From Myxococcales bacterium UBA5297 (lineage in GTDB: Bacteria; Myxococcota; Myxococcia; Myxococcales; UBA5297), in NCBI GenBank assembly GCA_002408385.1, contig DHSB01000075.1:6588-22011 (forward strand): a stretch of DNA of 15,424 nucleotides. The letters are read 5' to 3'. The notes beneath the pieces are model-generated. The model did not search any database. It was not told the DNA's origin and was given only the letters and a program-made list of their open reading frames with translations. Shown in pieces: positions 15,347 to 15,424 of this stretch (positions are counted from its first letter, which is position 1; each line of letters starts with the position of its first letter). A program made the position numbers and the translations under genes.

Positions 15347-15424
15347 TGTCGATTCTCAGCAGCATTGACCCCTGCGCGTAGGTTCTTCTCACGAGCATTG
15401 ACCCCCCTGGGCTGATGTTTCTCA
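15347..15424. mobile_element. possible IS21-family-type terminus, cut by the window edge
   Basis: The stretch begins TGTCGATTCTCA. TTCTCA then recurs with a strict 33-base period at 15353, 15386 and 15419 (the last cut by the window end). In the two full copies it is followed by a near-identical AGCATTGACCCC. Multiple terminal direct repeats containing ATTGACCCC, beginning TGT, are characteristic of IS21-family ends as I recall them. No istA or istB lies to the left, so the element, if real, extends to the right. An iteron-like regulatory array is an alternative. Confidence 0.45.

Noticed and set aside
15159..15398. 79-aa minus-strand open frame near the right edge
   Set aside because: No recognised domain, its start lies inside the 33-bp repeats, and no ribosome site was found.

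Overview
The window looks like ordinary chromosome from a very GC-rich Gram-negative bacterium of the old Deltaproteobacteria, most likely Myxococcota or a close relative. Pointers are the strong GC bias at third codon positions, DUF507, the argS-SPOR gene pair, a LapB-type TPR/rubredoxin protein (implying LPS and an outer membrane), and large lipoproteins built from choice-of-anchor-D (HYDIN-like) Ig repeats with an FG-GAP propeller. No rRNA, tRNA, CRISPR array or complete mobile element is visible.

Layout. (1) 1-110 holds a REP-like repeat. (2) 111-5931 holds two divergent genes for surface lipoproteins: a giant minus-strand protein of about 1297 aa (seven Ig-like repeats plus a Ca-loop propeller) and a plus-strand protein of 637 aa (Ig-like repeats plus a PKD-like C-terminus). 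Their start codons almost touch. (3) 6043-7941 is uvrC, preceded by a 111-bp spacer with overlapping alternative hairpins. (4) 8078-8596 is a DUF507 gene with the clear promoter TTGAAA-N18-TATACG and a canonical intrinsic terminator. (5) 8699-11306 is a probable operon sppA - HIT-family hydrolase - lapB, which combines envelope proteolysis and LPS-control proteins with nucleotide housekeeping. (6) 11307-11664 is gene-free and carries two REP-like units inside a 150-bp-spaced direct repeat. (7) 11718-14289 is argS, with a clear TTGACG-N16-TAAGAT promoter, followed by a SPOR-domain membrane protein. (8) 14432-14788 is a small stand-alone cupin of the phosphomannose-isomerase type. (9) 14789-15424 has no credible gene. 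It holds a 7-bp microsatellite, a 41-bp tandem array whose unit is an imperfect dyad, and at the right edge a 33-bp-period direct repeat resembling the end of an IS21-family element that would continue outside the window.

The genes are mostly housekeeping (DNA repair, tRNA charging, envelope quality control). The unusual material is in the repeats: a REP-like family with conserved flanks around changing stems, the 41-bp dyad array, and the 33-bp repeats. The divergent lipoprotein pair is the best candidate for a little-described protein system. I did not find a convincing new enzymatic or defence system here.
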